A DNA stretch of 64,000 bases from Chloroflexota bacterium (GTDB lineage: Bacteria > Chloroflexota > Anaerolineae > Promineifilales > Promineifilaceae), in NCBI GenBank assembly GCA_017993775.1, contig JAGOMA010000021.1, positions 34,487-98,486 of the forward strand, in the 5' to 3' direction. Position numbers and translations under genes: made by a program. This document shows, piece by piece, positions 1 to 10,700 of the stretch. The notes beneath the pieces were generated by a model that was given only the letters and a program-made list of their open reading frames with translations, did not search any database and was not told where the DNA came from. Numbering within the stretch: position 1 is the stretch's first letter; every line of letters begins with the position of its first letter.

Positions 1-313
1 GTTGGGTGGGCACGGCCGTTTCCGTGGGCAGCACCATCGGGGTCGTAGTTGGTTTGGCGGCCGCCAGGGCGCTCAAATCCACATGGCTGCTGGTGTCATC
101 TAATTCTGGGGCGGGCAGGGCTGTGGCCACCGGAGCCACCTGGGCGATCACTTCTTCGCTAATGCTGCCAAGAAACGGGCTGCGTTCTTGCAAAGCGACG
201 CGGTAACGGCCGGGAATGGCCTGGACCACCGTCGGCAAAGCCAGTAAACCGATAATGACAATAAATTGGATTCCCACAATAGCGAGAATGAGATTTCGTG
301 TGCGATTTTTCAT
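1..313 (-). CDS. N-terminal part of exported protein, probable C39-peptidase paralogue (cut by window edge)
   Basis: The gene runs off the left edge; 104 residues are visible from an ATG at 313. The N-terminus is basic (MKNRTRN), followed by one hydrophobic segment (about residues 8-31), which suggests a signal peptide or signal anchor. A Pro/Thr/Ala-rich linker follows. The layout, including a 'PGRYR' stretch just after the membrane segment, parallels the next minus-strand gene ('PPRYLAR' at the same place), so the two are probably tandem paralogues. The catalytic domain would lie outside the window, so the peptidase assignment is inference from that likeness only. Confidence 0.6.
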   Translation of the reverse strand, partial: MKNRTRNLILAIVGIQFIVIIGLLALPTVVQAIPGRYRVALQERSPFLGSISEEVIAQVAPVATALPAPELDDTSSHVDLSALAAAKPTTTPMVLPTETAVPTQ

Positions 314-390
314 AAGCGTCTAAGCATTCGCAGCGGATGATATTGCCAAAAGAAAGAGGCGGCTCTCCGGCCTTCAATCTCCACGGCGAA

Positions 391-1719
391 TTAACTTCCT
401 CCGTTTTGGATTTCTGACAGCGCCGCAGCCGCAGGCGCAAAATTGGGGTTGAAGTTAGCGGCTTGCAGCAGGTCTTGCTGGGCTGTGTCCAGATTCCCCA
501 GCGCTTCCTCAGCTAATCCTTTGTAGTAGAATGATTCTTCAAAATAGGGTCGATTTTCCAGGGTCACATCGGCCAGCAGCACGACATCTTCGTAGCGGCC
601 GGACCGGAAATAAGCTTCGTAGGGGCCGAATTGGTACCACAACATGCGCCAGGGCAGGCCAATGGCTCGCGCCTGATCATAAGCGGCCGCCGCTTCATTA
701 TATTGTGCCAGGGCGTTGTAAATGGTGCCGAGGTTAAACCAGTTAAAGGCGTTCTCGGGGGCTGCGGCCGTTTCGGCGCGGACAGTTTGCAGGGCGTTTT
801 GCCACATCGTGGCGTCGTCCATGTTTTGGCCGATGATGTCGGCTACTTCGGCGGCGCGCGCCGGATCGTAGAGCACGATGTAGTTGCGGTTGAAGTGCGG
901 CCAGTAGGTGGCTAAGTCGGCATAGGAAAGATCACGGCCGTCGGCGTCCGCATTTTGCAAGGGTTCATCGCTGGTGCCCAGCCAGGAATCGTAGGTCCAG
1001 AACTGCTGCCGGGCGTCGTCGTAGGCTACCACGAGCATGTAGTGGCCATACCAGCCCATCCAGCGAAATTCGCCGGGCGGGTCGATGCCAATTTCCAGAA
1101 TCACCGGGAACCCATTGGCGATGAGGCGGCGAACGGTGTATTGATCGCCGTTGGCGCGGGAAAGGGCTTGCAAATCGGTGTGGTTGTTGACATAAGTAAC
1201 CATTTCGACCGGACTCACGTTGCGGTCTTCAGGGTTGGGTTTGAGGATGGCGGCCGTTTCTGTTTGATTGGTGCGCACGCCAAAATAGCTCAGGGTCATT
1301 GCCAACGTGGCCGGGCCGCAGTTGTTCCACTCCTGAAACTGGTGGGTAATTCCTTCCAGGCGCGCCGCCGCCGGAATGGGAACCTGGGTGGGTGTGGGCG
1401 GCGGCGGGGTGAAGGTGGGCGGCAGCGTAGGGCTGGCGGGTGGTGTAGCCGTGGCGGATTGGTTGGTGATGGGCATGGGGGTGTTGGTGGGCGGCAGGGA
1501 AACGGCCGTTGCCGTATTCAGCAGCAAAGCGACATTGGCGGTCGCGGCGGCCGTAGGCAAAATAGCGACTGTTTGCGGCGGCGCGCCGATGTCCTGGATA
1601 GGCTTAGGCAAGCGCGCCAGATAGCGCGGCGGCACGGCGCGCAAAATCGTCGGCGTGGCCAATAATCCCGCCATGATGAATCCAAGGCATACCAACAAGG
1701 TGATGTTTCGTCTGCTCAT
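391..1719 (-). CDS. Exported C39-like (papain-fold) peptidase with C-terminal TPRs
   Basis: 442 residues. Residues 10-28 form a hydrophobic signal anchor; 50-118 are a low-complexity Pro/Thr/Ala linker typical of secreted Chloroflexota proteins. A C39_2-type domain follows: the nucleophile Cys134 sits in a QEWNNCGPA motif, the His is H226 in GHYMLVV, and a likely Asp is D244 in TYDSW. From about 305 to the end are TPR-like helical repeats (NWFNLGTIYNALAQYNEAA). In the family, C39_2 proteins are cysteine peptidases or peptidase-like domains, here acting outside the membrane; the substrate is unknown. Placed 77 bp upstream of a gene with the same N-terminal architecture in the same orientation, so the pair may be co-transcribed. 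Confidence 0.8.
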   Translation of the reverse strand: MSRRNITLLVCLGFIMAGLLATPTILRAVPPRYLARLPKPIQDIGAPPQTVAILPTAAATANVALLLNTATAVSLPPTNTPMPITNQSATATPPASPTLPPTFTPPPPTPTQVPIPAAARLEGITHQFQEWNNCGPATLAMTLSYFGVRTNQTETAAILKPNPEDRNVSPVEMVTYVNNHTDLQALSRANGDQYTVRRLIANGFPVILEIGIDPPGEFRWMGWYGHYMLVVAYDDARQQFWTYDSWLGTSDEPLQNADADGRDLSYADLATYWPHFNRNYIVLYDPARAAEVADIIGQNMDDATMWQNALQTVRAETAAAPENAFNWFNLGTIYNALAQYNEAAAAYDQARAIGLPWRMLWYQFGPYEAYFRSGRYEDVVLLADVTLENRPYFEESFYYKGLAEEALGNLDTAQQDLLQAANFNPNFAPAAAALSEIQNGGS

Positions 1720-2039
1720 CGTCTACTTTCCAACGTCGGGCATTATAACGCACGAATTCAGGCCCCCAAAGCACAGCGGCAGACTCTTACCAAGTCCTTA
1801 AGGTTCGGAGCTTGGACCCATCACCCTGATAGACCGAAAAAATTTTTCTAGCCCCAGAGAACACGGAGAGCGCGGAGTTTGTACCAGAGAAAACCTCCGC
1901 GTCCTCTGCGCCCTCCGCGGTAAAATTCTGAGATTTGTCAGTCAATCAGCAAACAGGTTGCCATCGCCTGACTTAGAAATGGCTGCTGCCTGGTCAGAGC
2001 ATTCGGCCGCCACGAGAATGGATAAGGGCAGATGCTGTC
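1720..2039. other. Intergenic region with dispersed-repeat-like segment
   Basis: No credible gene. Positions about 1853-1926 hold a purine-rich 'cagagaacacggagagcgcg' half and a complementary-looking 'cgcgtcctctgcgccctccgcggt' half, an imperfect inverted repeat of the same style as the one at 7618-7684. The rest should carry the promoter of the C39-like gene (reading left), but no convincing -35/-10 pair was seen. Confidence 0.45.
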
Positions 2040-5000
2040 CTACTTATCCAGGACTTCACGTACCTTAGCCACCAGGATACTTCGGGTGAATGGTTTAGAT
2101 AAGAATTCCACCTGAGCCGTTAGCAGGCCATGACGCATCACTGCGTCGTCCAGGTAGCCGGACATATAAAGCACCTTCATCTGCGGATAAAGTGGTGAGA
2201 GTGTTTCGGCCAGCTCCCGTCCGCTCATATGCGGCATGACCACATCTGTCAGGAGTAAATCTATGGGCGTATGGGATTTTTTGACCAAATCAATAGCCAG
2301 ATTCGGTTCATTGGCTTCCAAGACGGTGTAGCCCATTTCGTCTAATGTGAGGTGGACCAGATTGCGTACACCATCCTCATCTTCGACCAGCAATATAGTT
2401 TCGTTTCCACGGCTCAAAGGCACAATCGGCGGAGGTTGTGTGGGCTTGTTGATAGCGCTGGCATCGGCTGGCAAGTAAATCTTGAAGGTTGTGCCTTTGT
2501 CCAGTTCGCTGTAGACAAAAATCGCGCCGCCGCTTTGTTTAATGATGCCGTGTACGGTCGATAATCCCAGCCCGGTTCCCTTTCCCGGCTGCTTGGTTGT
2601 AAAGAAAGGCTCGAAAATTTGCTTTTTCGTGGCCCCATCCATGCCGTGGCCCGTATCGGTGATGGCCATCATGACGCATGCGCCTAGCGGCGCATCCAGA
2701 TGAGCGTCTTTGATAGAGCCATCGAACACCTGATTGCTGGTTTCCATGGTTAAGATGCCGCCAGTCGGCATGGCATCGCGCGCATTAACGGTCAGATTCA
2801 TGATGACCTGTTCTATCTGCCCAGGGTCGGCTTTGACAAGCCACAAATCGGGCTGCAAGACCGTGTTGAGTGTGATGTCTTCGCCAATCATGCGGGGCAA
2901 CATGCTTTTTAAATTCCCGATCAGGTTATTCAGGTTTAAGCTGACAGGCTGCAAAAGCTGCTTGCGGCTAAAAGCAAGCAGCTGCGTTGTCAGGCCGACT
3001 GCATGTTCGCTGGCCTGGTAGATTTGTTCCAATTTTGGCAAGAGCGGATCCGTGTCGCTCATCTGGTTGCGCATGAGGTCGCAGTAAATCTGAATGATGG
3101 TGAGTTGGTTGTTGAAGTCGTGGGCTATGCCGCCGGCAAGCCGGCCGATACCTTCCATTTTTTGGGATTGGCGCAGTTGTTCTCCCAGTTTGGCCTGTTC
3201 TTCGGCGGCTTGTTTGCGTTCGGTAATGTCTCGGGCGACGATAACTGTGCCGACAATTTGACCTTTTTCCCAGATGGGGTTGCTGGTAAATTCGACGGCC
3301 AGGGGGGAGCCGTCTTTGTGCCAATAGATGTCGTCATCGGCATGATAAGTTTGGCCGTTGAGCATGGCCAGGTGTATGATGCATTCGGCGGCGGGGTAAG
3401 CACGGCCGTTTGGGCGGGTGTGGTGGAACCGGTGGTGGGCATTTTGGCCGATCAGGTCAGCCGGTTCCCAGCCTAGCAGAGCTGCCATGGCGGGATTGAT
3501 GAAGGTAATACGGCCGTTGGTGTCCGTGCCATAAATCCCTTCACCTGCGGAATTTAAGATGAGTTCCATCCGCCGGTTCAGCCGGTCAATAATCGCCTCA
3601 GCCTCTTTTCGTTTGGTGATATCCTGTACGTAACCAACCAGATATGCCGGACGGCCGTCTCGATCATTCATTAACTGCCCTTCTGCCCAAACCGTGCGCT
3701 GTGTACCATCGGGCAAGACAATTCGGTACTCTGTGGGCGTGGGCTTATAGGCCTCTAGCACGTTGCGGTTAGATTGGTTAACAGCTTCTATGTCATCGGG
3801 GTGAATGCGAGAATTGATTACCCGGTTCAGATCGCCGTCAAAGTTTTCTCGATCAACGCCAAAGAGGCGGAACATTTCATCGGACCAAACTACCTTTTGT
3901 GTCTTTAGATCCCATTTCCAACTGCCGATTCCGGCCACTTTCTCGGCGGCGGTCAGGATACCCTGTAGGTCTTCCAATTCTTGCCGGGTTTGCCTGCGTT
4001 CGGTGATGTCTTCTGAAAAGATGACGATGCCGCCGATGACGCCATTCGTATCATACCAGGGGCGCACCTCCCAACGCAGCCATTGGACTGTTCCGTCTGC
4101 CCGAAGGAATGTATCTTCATTATTTCGTATGACTTCACCCGCCATTCCACGGCGATGCGCTAATTTCCAATGCTCTGTTATCTCAGGGAAAATATCGTAA
4201 TGGGATTTTCCAATGATATTTCGTGTAGCCAATGAGTAATCAGATACCCAACGGTTGCTAACAAACAGATAACGCATATCGGAATCGAACATCGCCAGGG
4301 AGGCTGGCGCGTGTTCGATGAACAGGCGCATTTTTTCTTCGCTGTCGCGCAGCGCATTCTCTGCCTTGACTCGTTTAATGACCACAGCTGCCTGATTCAT
4401 GGTGGTTTCGATCATCTCACGGTAGGGGGTAATATCTTTTTTTGCCAAAATGGTGAGTCCGCCAAAATGCTGGTTGTCCCAAACAAAACCCATGGTGTAA
4501 ATGGCCGTGATCTTTAGCTGCTTTTCAACGGCCTCACAAATCGCCTTGGGTATTTTCCTGGCGAGCAACGCATAAAGGCCGCCTTCAAATGTTTCTAGAT
4601 GACCGCTTCTAAATGTGCGAATTTCTTCCGGTGTCATCTCCGCAAGTGGATAGATTATTTTGTAAGGATCGACTTTGGACCGGCGAACGAGATTTTTGTA
4701 GCGTCTGCCAAGGCCATATAGACCAATAATTCGCATAGCCTGTAGTTTGTCATCGAGTATGCTGGCGCCTGTGTAACAATCGCCGACAAGTTCTTGTACC
4801 TTTTCCCCGACAAATCGGTAGATGTCTTCCAGATTGCTGAGTAAGGCAATTTGTTTTTGGATGTCGACCATCAGGGTGACGGCTTGCTCAGTTCGCTTGC
4901 GTTCAGAGATGTCTTGGACAAAGCCATGCCAGAGTATGCTGCCATCGTCCTGACGTTGGGGCATTGAGCGCCCTTCGATCCAAATTTCTCCCCGACGGGG

Positions 5001-5711
5001 GTGCTGCACCCGGTATTCAGCATGCCAGACGGTCATGGTACGGGCCGACTCGGCAACGGTTTTTTCTACGTGGGGCAGGTCTTGGGGATGTATGATGGCA
5101 AAGAGGGAAGCAGCGTTTTGAGCCAACTGCGCGGCGTCCAGGCCATAAATTTCATCCAGCGCAGGGCTAGTGTAGGGCATACATGCCGAACCATCTGCGC
5201 GCAATTTAAAAGAGCAAATCATGCCGGGCACAGTTGCGGCGATTTGGACCAGCTGGGGTTGCAGCGCTTGTTCATCGCGTTGGGTATTTAGCGTGCGTGG
5301 CTGATCTGGAGCTGCTGTCGTTACCGGGTGGCTAACGGCCGTGCGAACCACAAAAAGGGTGTCGTTTACCAATGGGCGGGTTTCTATGTCTACGGGGAAG
5401 GTACGGCCGTTTTTGTCATGCAGGATTGCGCGGGAAGAGGGGGGAAACGGCCGTCTGAGAAAGTCGCTGCCGGGAAACAAGTCTGCCAGGCATAACATCG
5501 CCAGCGTTTCATGAGGGTAATCGGTCATCTGGCAAGCGGCATCGTTTACATCTACAAAACTCCCGGCGTCATTAACCACAAACAGGCCATCGTTAGCTTG
5601 CTTGAAAAGCGCCTGATATACTTCGGCAACAGGATGTGAATATTCTGGGTCAGGTGATTGGTTAGCTTCGCTGCACCCCATTTTATATTCTCCGTCGCTC
5701 GTGCGTTCCAT
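2040..5711 (-). CDS. Multi-PAS/GAF hybrid histidine kinase with C-terminal receiver
   Basis: 1223 residues with no membrane segment, so probably a cytosolic sensor. Order: PAS (about 25-130), PAS with PAC motif (150-280), GAF-like region (285-455), three more PAS/PAC units (460-585, 590-715, 725-845), HisKA with the phospho-accepting His864 in GGIAHDFNN, HATPase with NARDAMP (N box), DTGHGMD and GTGLGLS (G boxes), and a receiver (about 1095-1223) with phospho-acceptor Asp1156 in LLTDVVMP. It should autophosphorylate and pass phosphate internally to its own receiver; the output partner is not encoded nearby. Met11 is an alternative start. An HK of this build with a terminal REC often acts through a separate Hpt or response regulator. 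Confidence 0.9.
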   Translation of the reverse strand: MERTSDGEYKMGCSEANQSPDPEYSHPVAEVYQALFKQANDGLFVVNDAGSFVDVNDAACQMTDYPHETLAMLCLADLFPGSDFLRRPFPPSSRAILHDKNGRTFPVDIETRPLVNDTLFVVRTAVSHPVTTAAPDQPRTLNTQRDEQALQPQLVQIAATVPGMICSFKLRADGSACMPYTSPALDEIYGLDAAQLAQNAASLFAIIHPQDLPHVEKTVAESARTMTVWHAEYRVQHPRRGEIWIEGRSMPQRQDDGSILWHGFVQDISERKRTEQAVTLMVDIQKQIALLSNLEDIYRFVGEKVQELVGDCYTGASILDDKLQAMRIIGLYGLGRRYKNLVRRSKVDPYKIIYPLAEMTPEEIRTFRSGHLETFEGGLYALLARKIPKAICEAVEKQLKITAIYTMGFVWDNQHFGGLTILAKKDITPYREMIETTMNQAAVVIKRVKAENALRDSEEKMRLFIEHAPASLAMFDSDMRYLFVSNRWVSDYSLATRNIIGKSHYDIFPEITEHWKLAHRRGMAGEVIRNNEDTFLRADGTVQWLRWEVRPWYDTNGVIGGIVIFSEDITERRQTRQELEDLQGILTAAEKVAGIGSWKWDLKTQKVVWSDEMFRLFGVDRENFDGDLNRVINSRIHPDDIEAVNQSNRNVLEAYKPTPTEYRIVLPDGTQRTVWAEGQLMNDRDGRPAYLVGYVQDITKRKEAEAIIDRLNRRMELILNSAGEGIYGTDTNGRITFINPAMAALLGWEPADLIGQNAHHRFHHTRPNGRAYPAAECIIHLAMLNGQTYHADDDIYWHKDGSPLAVEFTSNPIWEKGQIVGTVIVARDITERKQAAEEQAKLGEQLRQSQKMEGIGRLAGGIAHDFNNQLTIIQIYCDLMRNQMSDTDPLLPKLEQIYQASEHAVGLTTQLLAFSRKQLLQPVSLNLNNLIGNLKSMLPRMIGEDITLNTVLQPDLWLVKADPGQIEQVIMNLTVNARDAMPTGGILTMETSNQVFDGSIKDAHLDAPLGACVMMAITDTGHGMDGATKKQIFEPFFTTKQPGKGTGLGLSTVHGIIKQSGGAIFVYSELDKGTTFKIYLPADASAINKPTQPPPIVPLSRGNETILLVEDEDGVRNLVHLTLDEMGYTVLEANEPNLAIDLVKKSHTPIDLLLTDVVMPHMSGRELAETLSPLYPQMKVLYMSGYLDDAVMRHGLLTAQVEFLSKPFTRSILVAKVREVLDK

Positions 5712-6181
5712 ATGCTTTTGCTAATAAAGACGATTTTAAAAGCCTCTTTGAAGACGTTCAGGGTTTCCCTGGTTAATGTCACTACCAGCAAAAAAGTGAT
5801 AAAAATAAGAATCGCCGAGATATTTGCAGGGAAAAAGACCCTCCCCCACATTATAGGTGAATCGATGTGCTGCCTCAAGGCTTTTGCAAGGTCGCTATCA
5901 CTCCCAAGCCTGCTGATACTGCCATATTTTTTCGTGTATTACTGGGCGGCGGAAGCGATGTCTGCATCTTGAAGGCGAGATAGCAGCTCGTTCGCCTGAT
6001 AGAGTCATGGTGATCGAGGTTGCCCTGCCTGGGGCGGGCTTATTCCCTCTTTTCACCTCGACGAGGAAAAATTCAGACATGAAGATATGATAGAAATTAG
6101 TGCTTCTGAATTCGGCAACGTCGTTTACCTACGTTGGACAAGGCAGCCAGATAGTAATTCAGATGTTGGAGGAACTTAGTT
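5712..6181. other. Divergent intergenic region, nothing recognisable
   Basis: This stretch separates the minus-strand kinase from the plus-strand reductase, so it should hold promoters for both. Open frames here overlap the kinase start in antisense or have no motif. The only useful signal is a GGAGG at 6168-6172 that sets the start of the next gene. Confidence 0.5.
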
Positions 6182-6775
6182 GTGAGAAAAATGATTGTAC
6201 TCGAACATATTTCCCTGGATGGTGTCATACAAGCCCCAGGCGGGCCAGACGAAGACACCAGCGGCGGCTTCGCGTATGGCGGGTGGATCAGTCCATATTC
6301 TGACGCGATGCTTGGAGCGCTCCTGAGAAGACAGATGAACTTGCCGTTTGATCTGTTGTTAGGACGCAAAACCTTTGAAATTTGGGCGCCGTACTGGCCA
6401 AAACATGGGGACGCATGGCCGGGCGTCATCACAGCGACCAAGTATGTCGCCTCGAACACCATGACGTCTGGCGAATGGCAGCCATCCGTGTTTTTAAATG
6501 GCGATATTGTCGAAAAAGTCGCCGAAATTAAGCGACAGAAAGGGCCGGATTTGCACGTTTGGGGCAGTGGTAATCTCGTTCAAACGCTTATCAGGCATGA
6601 TTTGGTGGATGTGTTCTGGCTGATGATCTATCCGATCACGTTGGGCGTTGGAAAGCGGTTATTTGCCGATGGCGCGATCCCGGCAGCGTTTAAGGTGACG
6701 GAAAGCAAGGTCACCCCGAATGGCGTTATTGTGGTGAATTACGAGCGTGCAGGCACGCTCACAAGTGGACGTTAA
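6182..6775 (+). CDS. RibD C-terminal/dihydrofolate-reductase-like family protein
   Basis: 197 residues. The N-terminus [15 protein letters not shown] plus an LLGRKTFE motif and the late [16 protein letters not shown] and [12 protein letters not shown] motifs are typical of the RibD_C reductase family, which uses NAD(P)H; many members are stand-alone proteins of unknown substrate. A GTG start at 6182 is preferred because GGAGG lies 9 nt upstream (6168-6172), while the ATG at 6191 would leave 18 nt. It stands alone; the next gene on the same strand starts 86 bp downstream. The role is probably general redox or antifolate-like metabolism, not shown by the context. Confidence 0.8.
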   Translation: MRKMIVLEHISLDGVIQAPGGPDEDTSGGFAYGGWISPYSDAMLGALLRRQMNLPFDLLLGRKTFEIWAPYWPKHGDAWPGVITATKYVASNTMTSGEWQPSVFLNGDIVEKVAEIKRQKGPDLHVWGSGNLVQTLIRHDLVDVFWLMIYPITLGVGKRLFADGAIPAAFKVTESKVTPNGVIVVNYERAGTLTSGR

Positions 6776-6790
6776 TGAATGTTCACGCTG

Positions 6791-6796
6791 TATAAT
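6791..6796 (+). promoter_or_regulatory. Possible -10 element for the S51 peptidase gene
   Basis: An exact TATAAT occurs 65 bp upstream of the ATG at 6862, just after the stop codon of the reductase gene. No good -35 lies 17 bp upstream (the hexamer there is gacgtt), so this is weak support for independent transcription. Confidence 0.3.
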
Positions 6797-6861
6797 CGCC
6801 TCATCATAAGAAAGACTGAAGGAACTTTTAGGCTCCCGTTAAATTGGCAAGGAGAGGTATT

Positions 6862-7527
6862 ATGAAATTTCTGCTCACTTCCGGAGGCATCAAGAACCGG
6901 AGCATCCACAACGCGCTGGTTGACCTGCTGGGTAAACCGATTGCCGAGGCTAGCGCCCTCTGCATTCCCACCGCGATCTACCCTTTTCCCGGCGGGCCTT
7001 CGATGGCTTATCGCTTCATCAGCGGCTCAACATCCAGCCCTATGTGCGAATTGGGCTGGAAGTCGTTGGGCGTGCTGGAACTCACGACCCTGCCGAGCAT
7101 TCAAGAAGAGGTTTGGATGGCGACGGTTCAGGAGGCTGACGCCCTGCTGGTGTTTGGCGGTGATGTCCTGTATCTGTGCCGCTGGATGCGGGAATCCGGG
7201 TTGGCCAACCTCTTGCCGTTGCTGCGCGAGACAGTCTATGTGGGGGTGAGCGCGGGCAGTATGGTGACGGCCCCTGTTTTTGGAGAGACGTACGATAACC
7301 CGAACACGCCCTTCGTCATCGAAAAAGGGCTGGGATTGGTAGACTTTGCCTTGCTGCCGCACCTGGATCACGAGGACCATCCGGAAAGTTCCACGGCTAA
7401 CGTGGCAAGGATGGCCGCCGAGGTACCAGTGCCGACCTACGGGATTGATGACGAGACGGCCGTTAAAGTAATGGATGGCGTCGTCGAGGTTGTCTCTGAG
7501 GGCCATTGGGAACGGTTTATGCCCTAG
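6862..7527 (+). CDS. Peptidase S51 (dipeptidase E-like) family protein
   Basis: 221 residues from the ATG at 6862, chosen because AGGAG lies 8 nt upstream; a TTG at 6844 is in frame but has no site. The class I glutamine-amidotransferase-like fold is suggested by MKFLLTSGG at the start, FGGDVLYL (about residue 96), and the nucleophile elbow GVSAGSMV with the catalytic Ser. A downstream HLDHEDHPE segment is the likely His region. Family members (PepE, cyanophycinase) hydrolyse Asp-X dipeptides or related substrates in the cytoplasm. No neighbour indicates the substrate. Confidence 0.8.
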   Translation: MKFLLTSGGIKNRSIHNALVDLLGKPIAEASALCIPTAIYPFPGGPSMAYRFISGSTSSPMCELGWKSLGVLELTTLPSIQEEVWMATVQEADALLVFGGDVLYLCRWMRESGLANLLPLLRETVYVGVSAGSMVTAPVFGETYDNPNTPFVIEKGLGLVDFALLPHLDHEDHPESSTANVARMAAEVPVPTYGIDDETAVKVMDGVVEVVSEGHWERFMP

Positions 7528-7617
7528 CAGCCTGTCGCAGAACTCAGGATGGGTACACGGATTGAGCGGATTCGACGGATTTGTGAAGTAATCACAAATT
7601 CCTTGAACCAAGACTTA

Positions 7618-7684
7618 CCGCAAAGAACGCAAAGAGCACAAAATTTTTCTCTTTATTTTTTTGCGCTCTTCGCGCCCTTTGCGG
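7618..7684. repeat. Imperfect inverted repeat, dispersed-repeat type
   Basis: The arms 7618-7643 and 7659-7684 pair at about 22 of 26 positions, with CCGCAAAG at the outer left and CTTTGCGG at the outer right. It lies between convergent genes (S51 peptidase and the giant surface protein) and could terminate both. A similarly built segment at about 1853-1926 suggests a dispersed family rather than a dedicated terminator. Confidence 0.6.
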
Positions 7685-7768
7685 TTTAACTTTTTCGTGA
7701 CCCTCATAGATTCGACCGGTTTTACGGATAAATCACCGGTAAATTGGTGGAAAGCCGCCCGGATGCGA

Positions 7769-10700
7769 TTAACGCAGCATCATTGGAAGGTACACGGTGT
7801 ATTCTGGGCGCACGGCCGTTGTCACATCCACGGCCGTCGCCAACACGCCATTGTCAAAGGCAGAGCGCGCGGTCAGCGTGGTCCGGTCTTTGGTATTCGA
7901 CGCGGTTCCGGCGGGAATATGCACCACCACCTGGACAACGGCCGTTTCGCCAGGATCTAAAGTGGGATTGCCGCTCGTCGTTACCGACCAGCCCTGGTTA
8001 GAAACGGCCGTTAACACAAACGTATCCACGCCATTGCCTGTGTTCCGCAATGGATGGGTATACGTAACGGCCGTGCCCGGCTCTGCCGACTGTGGCGCTG
8101 CTGTCGTCAGGCTGATCGCCGCCACCTGGTTGGCCGACGTCGTGAACCGCACATCGCCGCTTACCGCGCTGCTAAGAGACGAAGCTATCGTCAGTGTCGT
8201 CACGTCTTCGGTGGCAGCGAGGGCATTGGTGGGGATGGTAACAGCTACCGGCAGCGTTGTGGTCATGCCTGCGCCCAATGTCACCGGCGCAAAAGTTGTT
8301 GCCAACCAGCCCAGGTTAGAGTCAGCGGCAATGGTGAAGGTATCGGTGCTGTTGCCGGTGTTGCCGATTTCCACCTGATAAACCACCGTCGCGCCGGGAT
8401 CATCGCTGGCGGCATCGTTGGCCGAGAGTGTAAGGCCAACGTTGTTTTGGATGGCGGTAACGGCCGTTAACGGCTTCAACGTCGCCAGATTTGCCACTGA
8501 ACCGGTCACCTGAGAAAGATTCGTCACCGAAAACGGTGCGCCGGGGGAATCAACCACCTGCGCCTGATAAGAAATGTGGACTGTTTGTCCGGCGGCAAGC
8601 GAGCCTTCCCACCACACACTGTCGCTGCCCACGTCATAGGCTGCGCTGCCGACATCCCAGCCCAAAGAGCCGTCTACATAGCTGGTATTTGCGGGCACAA
8701 CGTCGGTGAGATGGAGAACGGCCGTTGCCTCGCCGCCGCTATTCGCCAGTTGAATGTCATACGTCAGCACATCGCCCACCCAGGCCGCAGACATATCCAC
8801 CCGTTTGGTCGAATTTGCCAGATTGGCCGGCGACACTGTTTGGCCGGTTCCACCGGTTATCGGTTCCAGGCCAATATCCAAATGAATGGGCGTATCGATG
8901 ACCGTTAGCACAGGGCTTTGATACGGCTGATAGCCGGCGGCAACGGCCGTAATGCGATACTTGCCCGGCGGGGTCAGGAAGCTGTAGTACCCTGCCTCTA
9001 ACACGCCATCCGCTGTGGCCTCGTCTGTCACCTGGGGATTGGTCTGGCCATAGTATTCGGCCGGCCATACCTGCCACGCGTCGCCCACCAGCACAAAAGC
9101 GGTGATTGTGCCCTCCAGCAGCAGCGAATCGGTGATGGGCGAGCCGGCATTCACCAGCGATTGGTCATACAGATAGCCATCCGGGTCGATGAGAATATAC
9201 ACCAGCAGTTCGCGGGTGATCACGCCATCACAATCCCAGGAGAGCCACACGTCATAGGTGCTGTGCGGCTCGGCCAGCCATAGATGGAACAAGGCGCGCC
9301 ACTCGTCGCCGCCCAGGCTGCTCAAGCTGAGGGCAGGCACAGGGTAGGTGAACAAGCCATTCTCAGTAATTTCCAAATGGGCATTCAGCGTGCCCGCGCA
9401 GGCCAGCGTCGCGCCCACGTCCAGCAGGCGATGCGGCATGGTGTATTTGTTTGCCCGCACCACACCCCGGCTGATGGTCGCGCCATCGGCTGTAATCTCA
9501 ATGCTGTCTGTGTCTAGCGGCAGGCTGTGGTTCACCGAGAAGGTGGCGGTGTTGGAGTAACCGCTGCTGAGACCGGCTTTGTGGGCTACGGCCGTTACCA
9601 CATACGTCCCCTCATTCAAAGCCAATTCCACCGCAAACGTGCCGCTGATGTCGGCGGTTGTGGTAATGAGTAGGGTTGGCGCGACGGGCGCAACGAGATT
9701 GAACGCGCTGGTCAAATCCCAAAGCTCAACCACCGCTTCCGACGGGGCCAGGCCGGCAACCGTCGGCGTGCCATCGGCCACGCCCTGTGTTGGCTGGGTG
9801 ATGATGGGCGCCAGAATATCGTTGATTTCGGCTGTGCTGACGGCCGTGTTGTTGCCCGGGTCTACATCTGTGCCACCAAAAAGAATGTCGGCGGTGTTGA
9901 TGACTGTGCCTGCGCCCACCACCTCGGCCGTGATTTCGATTTGGCCGCCCCATTGGTTCCCTGCCAATTCAGGCAAATTCCAGGTCAGTGTGTCACCGGC
10001 AATGACATCGGGGGCCGGGTTGGCGGAGATAAAGCTCATTTCTGCCGGCAGGGTATCGCTGATGGCTGCGCCGCTGGCCGGCGCGCCGCCCCAGTTAGCA
10101 TAGTCGAGGAAATAGCTGAATGTTTCGCCAATCGCCGTTTCGCCCACCCCAAATTTGCTGATGGCCAGATCGACATCATCACGCACGATGACCTGGTAGT
10201 TGTAGCCATTGTTGCCGGGAAACGTATCGGGCTGGTCGCCGAAGATTGCCACCGCATTAAGCAGCGGTGTGCCGTGCGGTGTGGCATCGGGGATATGAAC
10301 GGTCACACGCAGCACTTGCGCGGCGCTGCTGCCGGGAATGGTCCCCAAATTCCAGGTCAGATCACGGCCGTTGACAGCGCTTGGAGCCGGAACCGCGCTA
10401 ACAAAGGTGACTTCAGCGGGCAGGGTATCCACCAGGGTAGCCCCGCTAACAGGGAAGTAGCCCGCATTACGCAAAGTGATGGCATAAGTGATGTTGTTGC
10501 CGGGCTGTGGCGGCAGGCTGTTGGCCGCTAACGTTTTGCGCACGGTGAGATCGTAGGGGTTGGCCGGGATGTACCATTCTTCGATGTTCCAGGTGGCCGG
10601 TAAGTAGGCGGCGGGGCGGAAATTGAGCAGGGTAGGAACGGCCGTGTCCATGTGCAGCTGGTGGGCAAACGGCCAGATAGGAAGCTGGTCGGTTTGCAGC

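Noticed and set aside
955..1665. 236-codon open frame on the plus strand opposite the C39-like gene
   Set aside because: Antisense to a well-supported gene with catalytic motifs; the composition is that of a shadow of a GC-rich frame.
5658..5972. 104-codon plus-strand frame at the kinase start
   Set aside because: Overlaps the kinase N-terminus in antisense, no ribosome site, no known motif.
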